Under the pieces are notes generated by a model. That model was not told the origin of the DNA and made no database searches. It worked only from the letters and a program-made list of their open reading frames with translations. A program made the position numbers and the translations under genes. This document shows positions 27,162 to 35,454 of a stretch of 64,000 bases of DNA, one piece after another. The first letter of the stretch is position 1; each line of letters opens with the position of its first letter. Source of the stretch: Burkholderia sp. Bp9142 (GTDB lineage Bacteria; Pseudomonadota; Gammaproteobacteria; Burkholderiales; Burkholderiaceae); contig NZ_QTPP01000007.1 in NCBI RefSeq assembly GCF_003853415.1, forward strand, positions 1 through 64,000. Direction: 5' to 3'.

Positions 27162-27839
27162 ATGACTGAGAAGCTGGTATCTGAAGTACATCCGGTAATT
27201 CCGCAATGGCAGATCACAGGCGAATGGTTTGACGTCTGCTCGTGCAATTCACCTTGTCCCTGCACGTTCGCGCAGCCTCCGACGAATAACCATTGCGAAG
27301 TGCTTTGGGCTTACAGGATCAATTCTGGACATTATGGCGGAACCCCGATGGCGGGTCTCAACGTGGTGCTGATCGCTGCCTTTGACGGCAATCTCTGGGG
27401 CGACGCCAAACTCGACTGTGGCGTTTTCCTCGACGCCAGGTCGGATGAGGCTCAGCGGGAAGCGCTGATCAACATCTTCACTGGCAAGGCCGGCAGTTGG
27501 ATGTCCGAGTTCGTGCCGGCGCGCGTCCGCCAGGTCAACGGTGTCGAATTCGCTGACATTACCGTCGAGATCGATAGCAAGCTGGAACGTTGGAGCGTGA
27601 AGGTCGACGACCGCGTCGACGCGAGCGGGCACCCGATGTACGGCCCGACGTCGGACACAACGAAACTTTTGCAGAGCTTTAATCCACCGGGTAGTGAGGT
27701 CGGTCCGACGGAAGCTCCGGTGACATGGGGAAAGGGCACGGGCGGCCGATGGACGGCTTTCGGGTTCGAGCAGGACATCCCGGCAGGCCAGGCGAGCAAG
27801 CACATTCCCTTTGACTGGCACGGACCTGACAAGTCATGA
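27162..27839 (+). CDS. DUF1326 domain protein
   Basis: 225 residues. The N-terminus has a conserved cysteine set, WFDVCSCNSPCPCTFAQPP, then C in NNHCEVLW and DCGVFLDAR, a pattern expected of a metal or iron-sulfur site. The DUF1326 family is normally paired with a DUF2182 membrane protein, and that partner follows with an ATGA overlap. Biochemical role unknown. ATG at 27162 (or 27159) with GAGG just upstream. Confidence 0.8.
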   Translation: MTEKLVSEVHPVIPQWQITGEWFDVCSCNSPCPCTFAQPPTNNHCEVLWAYRINSGHYGGTPMAGLNVVLIAAFDGNLWGDAKLDCGVFLDARSDEAQREALINIFTGKAGSWMSEFVPARVRQVNGVEFADITVEIDSKLERWSVKVDDRVDASGHPMYGPTSDTTKLLQSFNPPGSEVGPTEAPVTWGKGTGGRWTAFGFEQDIPAGQASKHIPFDWHGPDKS

Positions 27840-28660
27840 GACCGATGCCTTCCGCTTCAACAGCTACGGCACAGGCGCCCAGGAGGGGCCCGAGGGTTGC
27901 TGGCTGGACGATGACCGTCGTGGCGCTCAGCATTGCAGCGTGGCTCGGTGCGCTGGTATTCATGGGGGGCATGGACGAGGGGCCGGGGACGCCGTTGAAT
28001 CGACTGCCGGTGTTTCTCGCCGGTTGGGTCGTCATGCTGACTGCGATGATGCTGCCGTCGGAACTCAACTACATCGGAGCCTTCGCGGTGCTGCTGAGGG
28101 GGCGCGGGTTGACGGCGAGGCGCCGCGGCCTGATGGCCTCGTTCATCTCTGGCTACGGCATCGCGTGGATTGCGTATGGCCTTGCTGCCTACGTTGTGGA
28201 TTGGCTCATTCGAGCGATCAGTCCAGAGATGATTGCCTGGAATCGTACCGGGCCTTACCTCGCTGGCTCGGTACTGGTTTTCGCGGGTCTGTATCAGATC
28301 TCAAGGCTGAAGCATTCCTGCCTGACAGGATGCCGATCACCTCTTTCGTTTTTTGCCCGCTATTGGACCGAAGGAAACGTCGGTGCTGTTGCCATGGGCG
28401 TGCGACATGGGCTGGTCTGTGTCGGTTGCTGTTGGGCGCTAATGGCGGTGATGTTCGCCGTTGGTGCCATGAGCCTCACGTGGATGGCGTTGCTGACTGT
28501 GATCATGTTCGCCGAAAAGGTTCTGCCGCAGGGCAAAAAGCTAACGCTCCCGATCGCGTGCTTTCTTTGGGCCATGGGAATCTGGATCGCCGTGTCCCCC
28601 GGCACGGCGCCGCTTCTCAAGGATCCAATGATGTTCGCCGGCCTCTGTCGCGCCCTCTGA
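27836..28660 (+). CDS. DUF2182 integral membrane protein
   Basis: 274 residues, about seven membrane helices, with the DUF2182 hallmarks VVMLTAMMLPSE in helix 2, LKHSCLTGCRSPLSFF, GVRHGLVCVGCCWALMAVMF and VIMFAEKVLPQG. The Met, His and Cys residues in these helices look like ligands for a metal (the family is described as predicted metal-binding). Translationally coupled to the DUF1326 gene. Together they probably form a two-component membrane/soluble system of unknown purpose. Confidence 0.85.
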   Translation: MRPMPSASTATAQAPRRGPRVAGWTMTVVALSIAAWLGALVFMGGMDEGPGTPLNRLPVFLAGWVVMLTAMMLPSELNYIGAFAVLLRGRGLTARRRGLMASFISGYGIAWIAYGLAAYVVDWLIRAISPEMIAWNRTGPYLAGSVLVFAGLYQISRLKHSCLTGCRSPLSFFARYWTEGNVGAVAMGVRHGLVCVGCCWALMAVMFAVGAMSLTWMALLTVIMFAEKVLPQGKKLTLPIACFLWAMGIWIAVSPGTAPLLKDPMMFAGLCRAL

Positions 28661-28688
28661 CCACGTGGCCAGAGTCGAGGTAGTACAA

Positions 28689-29669
28689 ATGGCATCACGT
28701 CCCATCATAGAAATCGGCATTGTTCTTTATCCGGGTGTGCAGTTCGCGGCCGTCCACGGCTTGACCGATCTTTTCGATGTCGCAGACCGTTTCGCCAAGC
28801 AGCACCATCGCGAGGAAAGGGCCATTCTGAGCGTTAGCCAATGGCGAATCGAGGAGCCGGGCGCCACGCCAGTTAGGAGTCCATCTAATGAGAACGGCGC
28901 CAACGTGCCACCTGATGTGCTTATCTTGCCTCCCTCCTTGGGCGGCCCGGTATCGCAAGAGGACGCAGCGCTGTTCGTCGACTGGCTGGTGAATCGCCAT
29001 CGCGTGGGGACAACACTGGCTTCGGTCTGTGGGGGAGCTTTCGTTCTGGGAGAAACGGGTCTTTTGGCGGGACGATCGGTCACCACGCACTGGGCCCATG
29101 CCGACATTTTCCGGCAGCGGTTTCCGAAGGTGCGTCTCGACGTCGACAGACTCATCATCGATGACGGCGATTTCATCAGCGCGGGCGGCATGATGGCGTG
29201 GGTCGATCTTGGGTTGAAGTTGGTCGATCGCTTTCTTGGGCCAACCATCATGTCCGAGACCGCGCGCTTTTTGCTGGTCGATCCCCCGGGGCGCGAGCAA
29301 CGCTACTACAGCGCCTTCTCTCCCAACCTGAATCATGGCGACGCTGCGGTACTCAAGGTACAACATTGGTTGCAGGCCACAGGGGCGAGAGATGTGACTC
29401 TCGCGGCGCTCGCTTCGCATGCCGCTTTGGAGGAGCGAACGTTCCTGCGCCGATTCCGGAAGGCGACAGGCTTGACTGCGGTCGACTACTGTCAAAGATT
29501 GCGAGTAGGAAAAGCACGCGAGTTGCTGCAATTCAGTACGACCCCCATCGAGACGATTGCCTGGGACGTCGGTTACGGTGACGCAGGCGCGTTTCGACGG
29601 GTATTTGTCCGGGTCACTGGGCTCACGCCCGGTGAATATCGCCGACGGTTCAAGGTTGGCCACGCATAG
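28689..29669 (+). CDS. GlxA-type transcriptional regulator (second copy)
   Basis: 326 residues. DJ-1-like domain (IEIGIVLYPGVQFAAVHGLT, elbow TLASVCGGAFVLGETGLLAG, VTTHWAHADIF) plus C-terminal AraC HTH (TLAALASHAALEERTFLRRF; IETIAWDVGYGDAGAFRRVF; GLTPGEYRRRFK). GAGG 8 bp upstream of the ATG at 28689. It shares architecture with the 25412 gene but diverges enough to be a separate regulator, possibly of the DUF1326/DUF2182 pair just upstream. Confidence 0.9.
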   Translation: MASRPIIEIGIVLYPGVQFAAVHGLTDLFDVADRFAKQHHREERAILSVSQWRIEEPGATPVRSPSNENGANVPPDVLILPPSLGGPVSQEDAALFVDWLVNRHRVGTTLASVCGGAFVLGETGLLAGRSVTTHWAHADIFRQRFPKVRLDVDRLIIDDGDFISAGGMMAWVDLGLKLVDRFLGPTIMSETARFLLVDPPGREQRYYSAFSPNLNHGDAAVLKVQHWLQATGARDVTLAALASHAALEERTFLRRFRKATGLTAVDYCQRLRVGKARELLQFSTTPIETIAWDVGYGDAGAFRRVFVRVTGLTPGEYRRRFKVGHA

Positions 29670-29734
29670 GACGCGGATACGCTGATGCGGCATCCTTCCT
29701 GTTTTTGACGGCCGGCCACGGTTGACACCTGACG

Positions 29735-30001
29735 GTGCGCTTGCATCATCGCTTCGCCCGGATCGATACCGGCCGCTAGCCTTTCGCGTGCCGCGTCGCG
29801 CTTCTTGCGTGCTGCCGCCAAGGAAACGTCCGGATAGACCCCGAGTGCCAGCAACTTCTCCTTCCCGTCGGTGCGGTACTTGAGCCGCCAGTACCGCTGA
29901 CCGGCCGGCGCGACGAGCAGGAACATGCCGCCGCCGTCAAACAGCTTCGTTGGCGTGTCGCCGGGCTTGACGTTCTTGACGGTTTTGTCAGTCAGCGACA
30001 T
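29735..30001 (-). pseudogene. truncated tyrosine integrase, N-terminal arm-binding domain
   Basis: From the ATG at 30001 the frame reads MSLTDKTVKNVKPGDTPTKL, GGGMFLLVAPAGQRYWRLKY, LALGVYPDVSLAAARKKRDA, then IDPGEAMMQA. This is the N-terminal DUF4102/arm-binding domain of P4-type integrases and is plainly homologous to the intact integrase at 43210-44424. After that the frame runs into unrelated sequence, so core-binding and catalytic domains are gone. A relic of a second island at this site. Confidence 0.85.
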
Positions 30002-30002
30002 G

Positions 30003-30050
30003 GGGGTATTCCTCCAAGGGGTATGTCGAGTACCCCAAGAAGTACCCCCA
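30003..30050. repeat. GGGGTA/TACCCC arm-type repeats of the relic integrase
   Basis: Just upstream of the truncated integrase start are four short copies of GGGGTA or its complement TACCCC, two in each orientation. They occupy the same place as the GTTGGTAT repeats ahead of the intact integrase. Probably integrase arm-binding sites with a different specificity. Confidence 0.45.
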
Positions 30051-30097
30051 AATACGCCCGGCTTTCGCGGTGCGCTATTGGACGTCCACGGAAACAA

Positions 30098-30131
30098 AAA
30101 ACCCGTGAAGCCTTACGCTATCACGGGTTTT
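30098..30131. terminator. intrinsic terminator-like hairpin
   Basis: An 11-bp perfect stem, AAAACCCGTGA / TCACGGGTTTT, with a 12-base loop (30109-30120). A- and T-runs on both sides would allow termination in either direction. It lies between the relic integrase and the left attachment region. Confidence 0.65.
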
Positions 30132-30164
30132 GCGGAATTCTGCGGATCGCTTCGGATGAAAGAT

Positions 30165-30185
30165 TGGTCCCCGACAGAATTCATA
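30165..30185. other. left attachment-site remnant (tRNA-Arg 3' end-like)
   Basis: On the minus strand this reads GAATTCTGTCGGGGACCA, closely matching the end of the tRNA-Arg gene (GATTCCTGTCGGGGGGACCA) including the CCA. It stands 164 bp from the relic integrase start, exactly the distance between the intact integrase start and the tRNA CCA end (44424 to 44588). I read it as the distal att repeat of the 30.2-44.6 kb island. The match is imperfect. Confidence 0.55.
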
Positions 30186-30226
30186 TCTCTAGGCTAGATA
30201 AGCTATTCCGGAACGTGTGCTCCGTA

Positions 30227-30248
30227 GATACCAACAAAAATACCAACA
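30227..30248. repeat. left copy of 22-bp integrase arm repeat
   Basis: 22 bases identical to 44454-44475 (core ATACCAACAAAAATACCAAC). In both places it consists of two TACCAAC units five bases apart. The right copy is next to the intact integrase. Presence at both island ends fits arm-type binding sites of one integrase on attL and attR. Confidence 0.75.
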
Positions 30249-30321
30249 GGCGCATCCGGGTAGGCTCGATCATTCGAAGGGAGGCGTGGTGCGTACCTTT
30301 GTCGTGCCGCCGGAAGCAAAA

Positions 30322-30442
30322 ATATCTGGAGATTTGGAGATAAACACTCGCTTCGGCTTGTGAGCCTTGTCTGGTAAGGCTGCGGTTATCTCCAAGTCTA
30401 TCTCCAAATCACATATTTTCTTGGAGATAATGTTGGAGATAG
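30322..30442. repeat. iteron/hairpin module, left copy
   Basis: Five copies of TTGGAGATAA or its complement TTATCTCCAA, exact or one base off, at 30334-30343, 30386-30395, 30398-30407, 30421-30430 and 30433-30442. Among them is a hairpin AGCCTT-GTCTGGT-AAGGCT (30363-30381). The same iteron and a like hairpin followed by GCGG recur at 41814-41917. It looks like an origin or cis-replication region bound by the island's replication protein. The rest of 30250-30822 shows nothing else I can name. Confidence 0.6.
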
Positions 30443-30822
30443 GCGACGTAGCAGCAATGCCCATCGTGTCTCATTGCGGATTGGTCCGTCGTCTGGGACT
30501 CTTCGCGCAAGGAACCTCCCCGCCCCGCCGCATACCCGGCGCGCTGCTGGACCCGTAGGTATCACTTGCTGCCATCTTCAACACCACGGGGGGCACAGGG
30601 TGCAGGTGGCGTAACGTACTAGCAATCATCAAGAGCTAAGCGATACGACGGGGGCTGCTCGACGTCGGCGGGTAGATCGCAGACAATCAGTCTGCCACGT
30701 GGCGTGGGTGTTCGCGGGGAAGGTGTGACGCATATCGTGGGCAGACGTAGCTTGGTGCGCTTCGCAGCCCAATCAGTCTGCAGCCGCGTCAACGAGAACC
30801 GTATTAGGAAGGAAAACGCGGG

Positions 30823-32211
30823 ATGCTAAAACGTCTTTATATTGAAAATTTCAAATCGTGGAAGGTGCTTGATATTACCTTTGGCCGCGTCACGGGTCTT
30901 TTTGGAACGAATAGTTCCGGGAAAAGTAGTATTATTCAGTTTATTTTGCTTCTAAAGCAAACTAAAAATGCAACGGATCGGGGTTTGGTTTTAGACTTTG
31001 GGGGGCCGGATCAGCTTGTAAATCTTGGTAGTTTCCGTGACATAATTAACGCGCATGATATAGATGCGGTTTTGTCATGGAAATTGTTGTGGACGTTGCC
31101 ATCCCAGTTATCAATAAATAATCCGTCTGGCAAGAGGACTGAGGTTCTTGTTAGCGGCCAGTCTATAGCTCTTGAATCTCTTGTTAGGTATCAGGATAAA
31201 TCTCTTGTATCTGATCGGTTGGAGTATCGCTTTGGAAAGCAAAGGCATGCTTTTCTCATTGAGCCTAAAAAAATAGGGTCGAGTGAATATCAACTTCGAG
31301 CCGAGGTTCCACCGGGGGCGAGCTTTCGCTTTGTGCGCAACCAAGCACGGGCATGGGCACTGCCGGGCCCCTTGAAAACCTATCTGTTTCCGGATCAGGC
31401 AAAGACTTATTATCAAAACTCGGATTTTTTGAGTCTTTTTGAATCGGAATATGAGGCCTTGATGGATTCCATCTACTACTTAGGCCCATTGCGTGAATAC
31501 CCCCGTCGCGAATATCCATGGTCTGGCGCGAGTCCTAGCGATGTCGGCCGGCGAGGAGAGCGCACGATGGAAGCGATCTTGGCTGCAACTCTTCGCAAAG
31601 AAACACGGAATTTAGGCGGGCGAACACGCTATAAACCATTTCAAGAAATTATCGCATTTTGGCTCAAAAGGCTTGGCCTGATTCATGACTTTAAGATAGA
31701 GGAGATCGGCGCGGACGCGAATTTGTACCGGGCGGTCGTAAAACGGGATGCAAAGAGCCCTGTTGCATTGCTAACAGACGTGGGGTTTGGTGTTTCGCAA
31801 GTTCTTCCAGCGCTTGTGTTGCTGTATTACGTTCCTGAGGGTAGTACTGTCATCATGGAGCAGCCGGAAATTCATCTGCATCCGTCCGTGCAGAGCGGTT
31901 TGGCTGACGTGATCTTGACGGTTGCGAAAACGCGTCGCCTCCAGGTAATTGTAGAGAGTCACAGTGAGCATTTGCTTCGTCGATTCCAGCGTCGAGTGGC
32001 GGATGAAACGTTTTCATCAGAATTGGTTAAGTTGTACTTCTGCAATAGCGTTAACGGAAATTCGACTCTCACCGATTTGGAGCTTGACGTCTTTGGTGAA
32101 ATTAGGAATTGGCCTGATAATTTCTTTGGCGATGAAATGACTGAAATCGCTGAAACGAGAAAGGCAGTCCTTCGGAGAAAAATTGAAGAGCGGAAGGCGG
32201 CTTCGAAATGA
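30823..32211 (+). CDS. AAA family ATPase, DUF3696 C-terminus (candidate defence ATPase)
   Basis: 462 residues. RecF/SMC-like ATPase: IENFKSW and Walker A GTNSSGKSS (28-36) near the N-terminus, a signature-like DVGFGVSQVLPALVL at about 318-332, Walker B VIMEQPEIHLHP (about 343-354) and the H-loop ESHSEHLLRRFQRR. The last ~90 residues (DLELDVFGEIRNWPDNFFGD) are the DUF3696 region. Markedly AT-richer, with different codon use from the core, so horizontally acquired. Its stop overlaps the PIN-like gene start (ATGA), so the two proteins are made together. Proposed role: ATP-dependent sensor controlling the nuclease. Confidence 0.85.
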   Translation: MLKRLYIENFKSWKVLDITFGRVTGLFGTNSSGKSSIIQFILLLKQTKNATDRGLVLDFGGPDQLVNLGSFRDIINAHDIDAVLSWKLLWTLPSQLSINNPSGKRTEVLVSGQSIALESLVRYQDKSLVSDRLEYRFGKQRHAFLIEPKKIGSSEYQLRAEVPPGASFRFVRNQARAWALPGPLKTYLFPDQAKTYYQNSDFLSLFESEYEALMDSIYYLGPLREYPRREYPWSGASPSDVGRRGERTMEAILAATLRKETRNLGGRTRYKPFQEIIAFWLKRLGLIHDFKIEEIGADANLYRAVVKRDAKSPVALLTDVGFGVSQVLPALVLLYYVPEGSTVIMEQPEIHLHPSVQSGLADVILTVAKTRRLQVIVESHSEHLLRRFQRRVADETFSSELVKLYFCNSVNGNSTLTDLELDVFGEIRNWPDNFFGDEMTEIAETRKAVLRRKIEERKAASK

Positions 32212-32693
32212 GCGTTATAGTTGACACGAACGTTGCTATCGCTGCTAATGGTCGCGACACGCATGCGACGGAGTTGTGCCAAATGCGTTGTATTGATTTA
32301 TTGATGGAGATTGCGACGGGGAGAGGTGGCGATTTTGTCGTGCTTGATGAGCTGGGGCTTATATTCGAAGAATACAGCGGACACCTCTCGTATAAGGGGC
32401 AGCCTGGCGTCGGGGACATGTTTTTTAAGTTTCTTCATGACAACATGTATGATCAAGATGTCATTTGCTTGGTAAATGTGACGCCGAATAATGACGAATC
32501 CACGGGATTCGACGAATTGCCGGAAAATGAGGTCGATCCAAGCGATCGAAAGTTCCTTGCGGCCGCTATTGTATCGGGTGCGAAAATCGTCAACGCGTTG
32601 GATGGGGATTGGCACGAGAAGCGCGAGTTCCTTGCCGAGATTGATGTCGATGTCGAGCAAATTTGCCCTGAACATGGATGTGTCGCTGGTTAA
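32208..32693 (+). CDS. PIN-like domain nuclease, partner of the AAA ATPase
   Basis: 161 residues. PIN-type acidic residues in order: Asp6-Thr-Asn8 (VIVDTNVAIAANG), Asp47-Glu48 (VVLDELGLIFEEY), Asp113 (PSDRKFLAAAIVSGAKIV) and Asp132/Asp134 (ALDGDWHE). These would hold metal ions for RNA or DNA cleavage. It lacks a neighbouring VapB-type antitoxin. Instead it is translationally coupled to the AAA ATPase, so control is probably by that protein. A toxin-like effector of an abortive-infection system is my best reading. Confidence 0.75.
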   Translation: MSVIVDTNVAIAANGRDTHATELCQMRCIDLLMEIATGRGGDFVVLDELGLIFEEYSGHLSYKGQPGVGDMFFKFLHDNMYDQDVICLVNVTPNNDESTGFDELPENEVDPSDRKFLAAAIVSGAKIVNALDGDWHEKREFLAEIDVDVEQICPEHGCVAG

Positions 32694-32828
32694 AGAGCAT
32701 GGTTATGGGGCGCAATATATCAGTTTGCCCCGTCACGTTATTGGATCAAGCATCTGTAGCCACAAAAAATGTGGCATTAACCTTACCTGTTGGCTGTCAG
32801 CTTGATCTTCAGATTGGCTTTTCTTACG

Positions 32829-32841
32829 CAAAGTGACTTTG
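32829..32841. repeat. CAAAGTNACTTTG palindrome, copy 1
   Basis: CAAAGTGACTTTG in the gap between the PIN-like gene and the convergent recombinase gene. One of four exact copies in the window (others at 36962, 41727, 54578), with one-mismatch copies at 45142 and 57874. Confidence 0.7.
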
Positions 32842-32854
32842 GTTTACAGGGAAT

Positions 32855-33430
32855 CTACTTCGCGTCGCGTACCCGCATGATCGTTTGACGACTTGTGCTG
32901 TATCGCTTTGCAAGGCTTGCCACACTCGCCCCTTCCCCTAATTGTTGCCGAACCTCGTTCTGCTGCGTCTTGGATAGTGCGGATGGGCGACCCATAGATT
33001 TTCCTTCCGCTTTGGCACGAGCGATACCAGCTTGCGTTCGTTCGATCAACAAGTCACGTTCAAATTCGGCCACAGCGTTTAGTACTTGCATCGTCATTCG
33101 ACCAGCGGCGCTGGTCAGATCGACGCCGCCGAGCGCGAGGCAATGAATTCGAATGCCACGACCCGAAAGAGTTTCAACGGTCGCACGCACGTCCAACGCG
33201 TTTCTACCGAGCCGGTCCAGCTTCGTCACGATCAGCACGTCGCCTTCCTCCATCCTGCGGAGTAAATCTGCGAACCCCGGTCTTTGTTGCGCGCTAACGC
33301 TGCCTGAGATGCTTTCCGTCACAACCCTCCGCTTGTCTATAGAGAAGCCGGCCGTCTCGATCTCGCGCAGTTGGTTCGCTGTCGTTTGATCGCCGGTGCT
33401 GACGCGGGCATATGCAAAGGTTCGGCTCAT
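32855..33430 (-). CDS. serine recombinase (resolvase/invertase family)
   Basis: 191 residues from the ATG at 33430. Catalytic domain with nucleophile Ser11 in FAYARVSTGDQ, LIVTKLDRLGRN and AEFERDLLIERTQAGIARAK, then a C-terminal Hin-type helix-turn-helix (GASVASLAKRYSTSRQTIMR). It would cut and rejoin DNA at paired sites. It is divergent from the OLD nuclease gene, with TGTCCG repeats upstream that look like its res/operator site. It may have mobilised the neighbouring cargo. The frame extends to 33469 without a better start. Confidence 0.9.
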   Translation of the reverse strand: MSRTFAYARVSTGDQTTANQLREIETAGFSIDKRRVVTESISGSVSAQQRPGFADLLRRMEEGDVLIVTKLDRLGRNALDVRATVETLSGRGIRIHCLALGGVDLTSAAGRMTMQVLNAVAEFERDLLIERTQAGIARAKAEGKSMGRPSALSKTQQNEVRQQLGEGASVASLAKRYSTSRQTIMRVRDAK

Positions 33431-33458
33431 GTCGAGGTTCAATGTGTTCGAAAGGGAT

Positions 33459-33548
33459 GTCCGAATCATATCCTATGTCCATAACATCTACACCCTTATT
33501 TTCGGACATGCCTGTATGCCTATGTCCGTAAGGGTTCGGTTTCGGACA
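33459..33548. repeat. TGTCCG/CGGACA repeat cluster, res-like site
   Basis: Five occurrences of TGTCC(G) or its complement CGGACA starting near 33459, 33476, 33504, 33523 and 33543. They include an inverted pair CGGACAT (33503-33509) and ATGTCCG (33522-33528). They sit directly upstream of the serine recombinase, where resolvases bind their three-part res site. AT-rich spacers support this. Confidence 0.5.
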
Positions 33549-33729
33549 CTTCCGAATCACAAGCGGTGAGTGCAATGGAGTAGATTGCCAGTGCGGTAAT
33601 CGAGGCTCAATACTCAGGAGAGCCGTGTTGTACGCGAGCGTGTTTCGTCGCGTGTTTGGAGCAGGTACGTACGGGGCAGGGCAGCACCAACTATTCAGAA
33701 AGACCCATCACACGCGTGAGGAGGTGACC

Positions 33730-35454
33730 ATGAAGCTGCGAGCAATCAACATTCACAACTTCCGATCGGCGCTCGATGTCGATATCGAAGCGCATGACTA
33801 TATGCTGCTTGTCGGTGCAAACAATGCGGGAAAGAGCACCATTGTCAACGCGTTGCGAGTGTTTTATGACGACCTGAAATGGTCGAGCGACGACTTCCCC
33901 AAAGTTGGAGCGGCGGATAAGGAGGCATGGGTCCAGCTCACGTATCAACTTGATGACGACGAGTGGGCGAACCTCGCGGACAAGTACAAGGAGGGGGTTG
34001 CTGATCAGCGTTTGCCGGTGCGTCGTTACTTCGTATCAGACGAAAAGGGGCGCGTGCAGGCTAGCCAAAGCAACATCTATGGATTCGTCAAAGGGCAGCC
34101 GGACGCGGAGCTTTTTTACGGGGCGAAGAATGTCAGTGCGGCCAAGCTTGGGCAAGTGCTATATGTTCCAGCACTGACGACGGCCACAGAGCAAACAAAG
34201 ATGAGCGGCCCGTCGCCGCTGCGCAATATGCTCAATTTTCTGCTGAAGAAGGTGGTGGCGAAGAGTGAGGCGTACAGAGAATTGTCGGCTGCATTTGAGA
34301 AACTGAACGACGAAGCGCGTCAGAAGGACGGTTTCCTGAGCGAAATCTCGACTCCTATCAACACGGCAATATCGTCGTGGAGCATCAAGATTGACTTGTC
34401 GGTAAATTCGATGGGCCCAGAAGACATCTCAAAATCGCTCATCAAATTTGCGTTTGTGGATTCATCCTTGGATAACGCGGGCTTTGACCTGGAGCGCTAT
34501 GGCCATGGCTTCCAGCGGTCCGTCATCTACGAGTTGATTCGCTTAGCCCCGACATTCAAGGATGAGAGAAAGCCTGACAAGAAAGAGTTCAACCCGTCGT
34601 TCAATCTCGTACTGTTCGAAGAGCCGGAAACCTTTCTTCATCCTAGTCAACAAGAAAGCATGGCGTATCATCTGCGCCGACTCGGAGCCGAGCAAGGGCA
34701 GCAGGTTATCGTTACGACACACTCTCCAACATTTGCGGGCAAGGCGGCGGAACAGATTGGGCAGGTTGTGCGTGTTTGGCGATTCGAAGGTGCATCGCGC
34801 ACGTTCCAGCCACGCGGTGGGCAGATCAAGGAGCTGTTCGAGAGGGGAGGCGAACTACTTAGGGCGTTGGAGGCGTTTGTCGCAAATCCAGAGATTCCAG
34901 ACGATCGAAAACGGAATGCGAGGACGCTGATCGCAGATCCACCCGCAGCCGACATTGCTGTCCAAGAAGAACGCTTTCGATTTCAACTTTGGCTTGACGG
35001 TGAGCGATCATCTCTATTTTTTTCGGACAAAGTGCTGCTGGTTGAGGGAGCGACTGAGCGTGGTTTATTCAACTATCTGCTCGCGAACGATTGGTATGAC
35101 CTGAGCCCGCATCGAATTTGTGTCGTCGACGTTCTCGGGAAGTTCAACTTCCACCGCTACATGGCACTCTTGGAAGTCTACGGAATCCCGCACGGCGTTA
35201 TGCTTGACGATGATCACGATAGAGCGCACCACAAAGCGATGAATGAGTTAGTGGAGGCGTCGAGAAACGATTGGACCTTGGCCCGCCCAGTCCAGTTTAC
35301 GGGGTGTTTGGAATCGTTTCTCGGGCTGCCGGTGCCGACAAATGATCGCAAACCGGTCGAAATGCTTAAGGCGGTGACCGGCGGACAGGTAGCACCTGAG
35401 AAAATGCAGGCGCTGAGGAGCGCACTTTGCGAAGCGCTAGACATTGCGCAATAG
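33730..35454 (+). CDS. OLD-family ATP-dependent nuclease (ATPase + TOPRIM)
   Basis: 574 residues. The ATPase part carries MLLVGANNAGKST (Walker A, 29-37), VLFEEPETFLHPSQQESMAY (Walker B) and VIVTTHSPTFAGKA. The TOPRIM nuclease part carries VEGATERGLF (Glu439) and GVMLDDDHDRAHH (Asp493-Asp497). The size and layout are those of class 1 OLD proteins and of GajA of the Gabija system. No GajB helicase gene follows, so it is either stand-alone or partnered by the next gene. GAGGAGGTGACC precedes the ATG at 33730. Confidence 0.85.
   Translation: MKLRAINIHNFRSALDVDIEAHDYMLLVGANNAGKSTIVNALRVFYDDLKWSSDDFPKVGAADKEAWVQLTYQLDDDEWANLADKYKEGVADQRLPVRRYFVSDEKGRVQASQSNIYGFVKGQPDAELFYGAKNVSAAKLGQVLYVPALTTATEQTKMSGPSPLRNMLNFLLKKVVAKSEAYRELSAAFEKLNDEARQKDGFLSEISTPINTAISSWSIKIDLSVNSMGPEDISKSLIKFAFVDSSLDNAGFDLERYGHGFQRSVIYELIRLAPTFKDERKPDKKEFNPSFNLVLFEEPETFLHPSQQESMAYHLRRLGAEQGQQVIVTTHSPTFAGKAAEQIGQVVRVWRFEGASRTFQPRGGQIKELFERGGELLRALEAFVANPEIPDDRKRNARTLIADPPAADIAVQEERFRFQLWLDGERSSLFFSDKVLLVEGATERGLFNYLLANDWYDLSPHRICVVDVLGKFNFHRYMALLEVYGIPHGVMLDDDHDRAHHKAMNELVEASRNDWTLARPVQFTGCLESFLGLPVPTNDRKPVEMLKAVTGGQVAPEKMQALRSALCEALDIAQ

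Noticed and set aside
32208..32693. VapBC-type toxin-antitoxin module
   Set aside because: The PIN-like gene has no small upstream antitoxin; its coupled partner is a 462-residue ATPase.
33730..35454. Complete Gabija system
   Set aside because: The GajA-like protein is present but no UvrD-type GajB helicase gene lies on either side.
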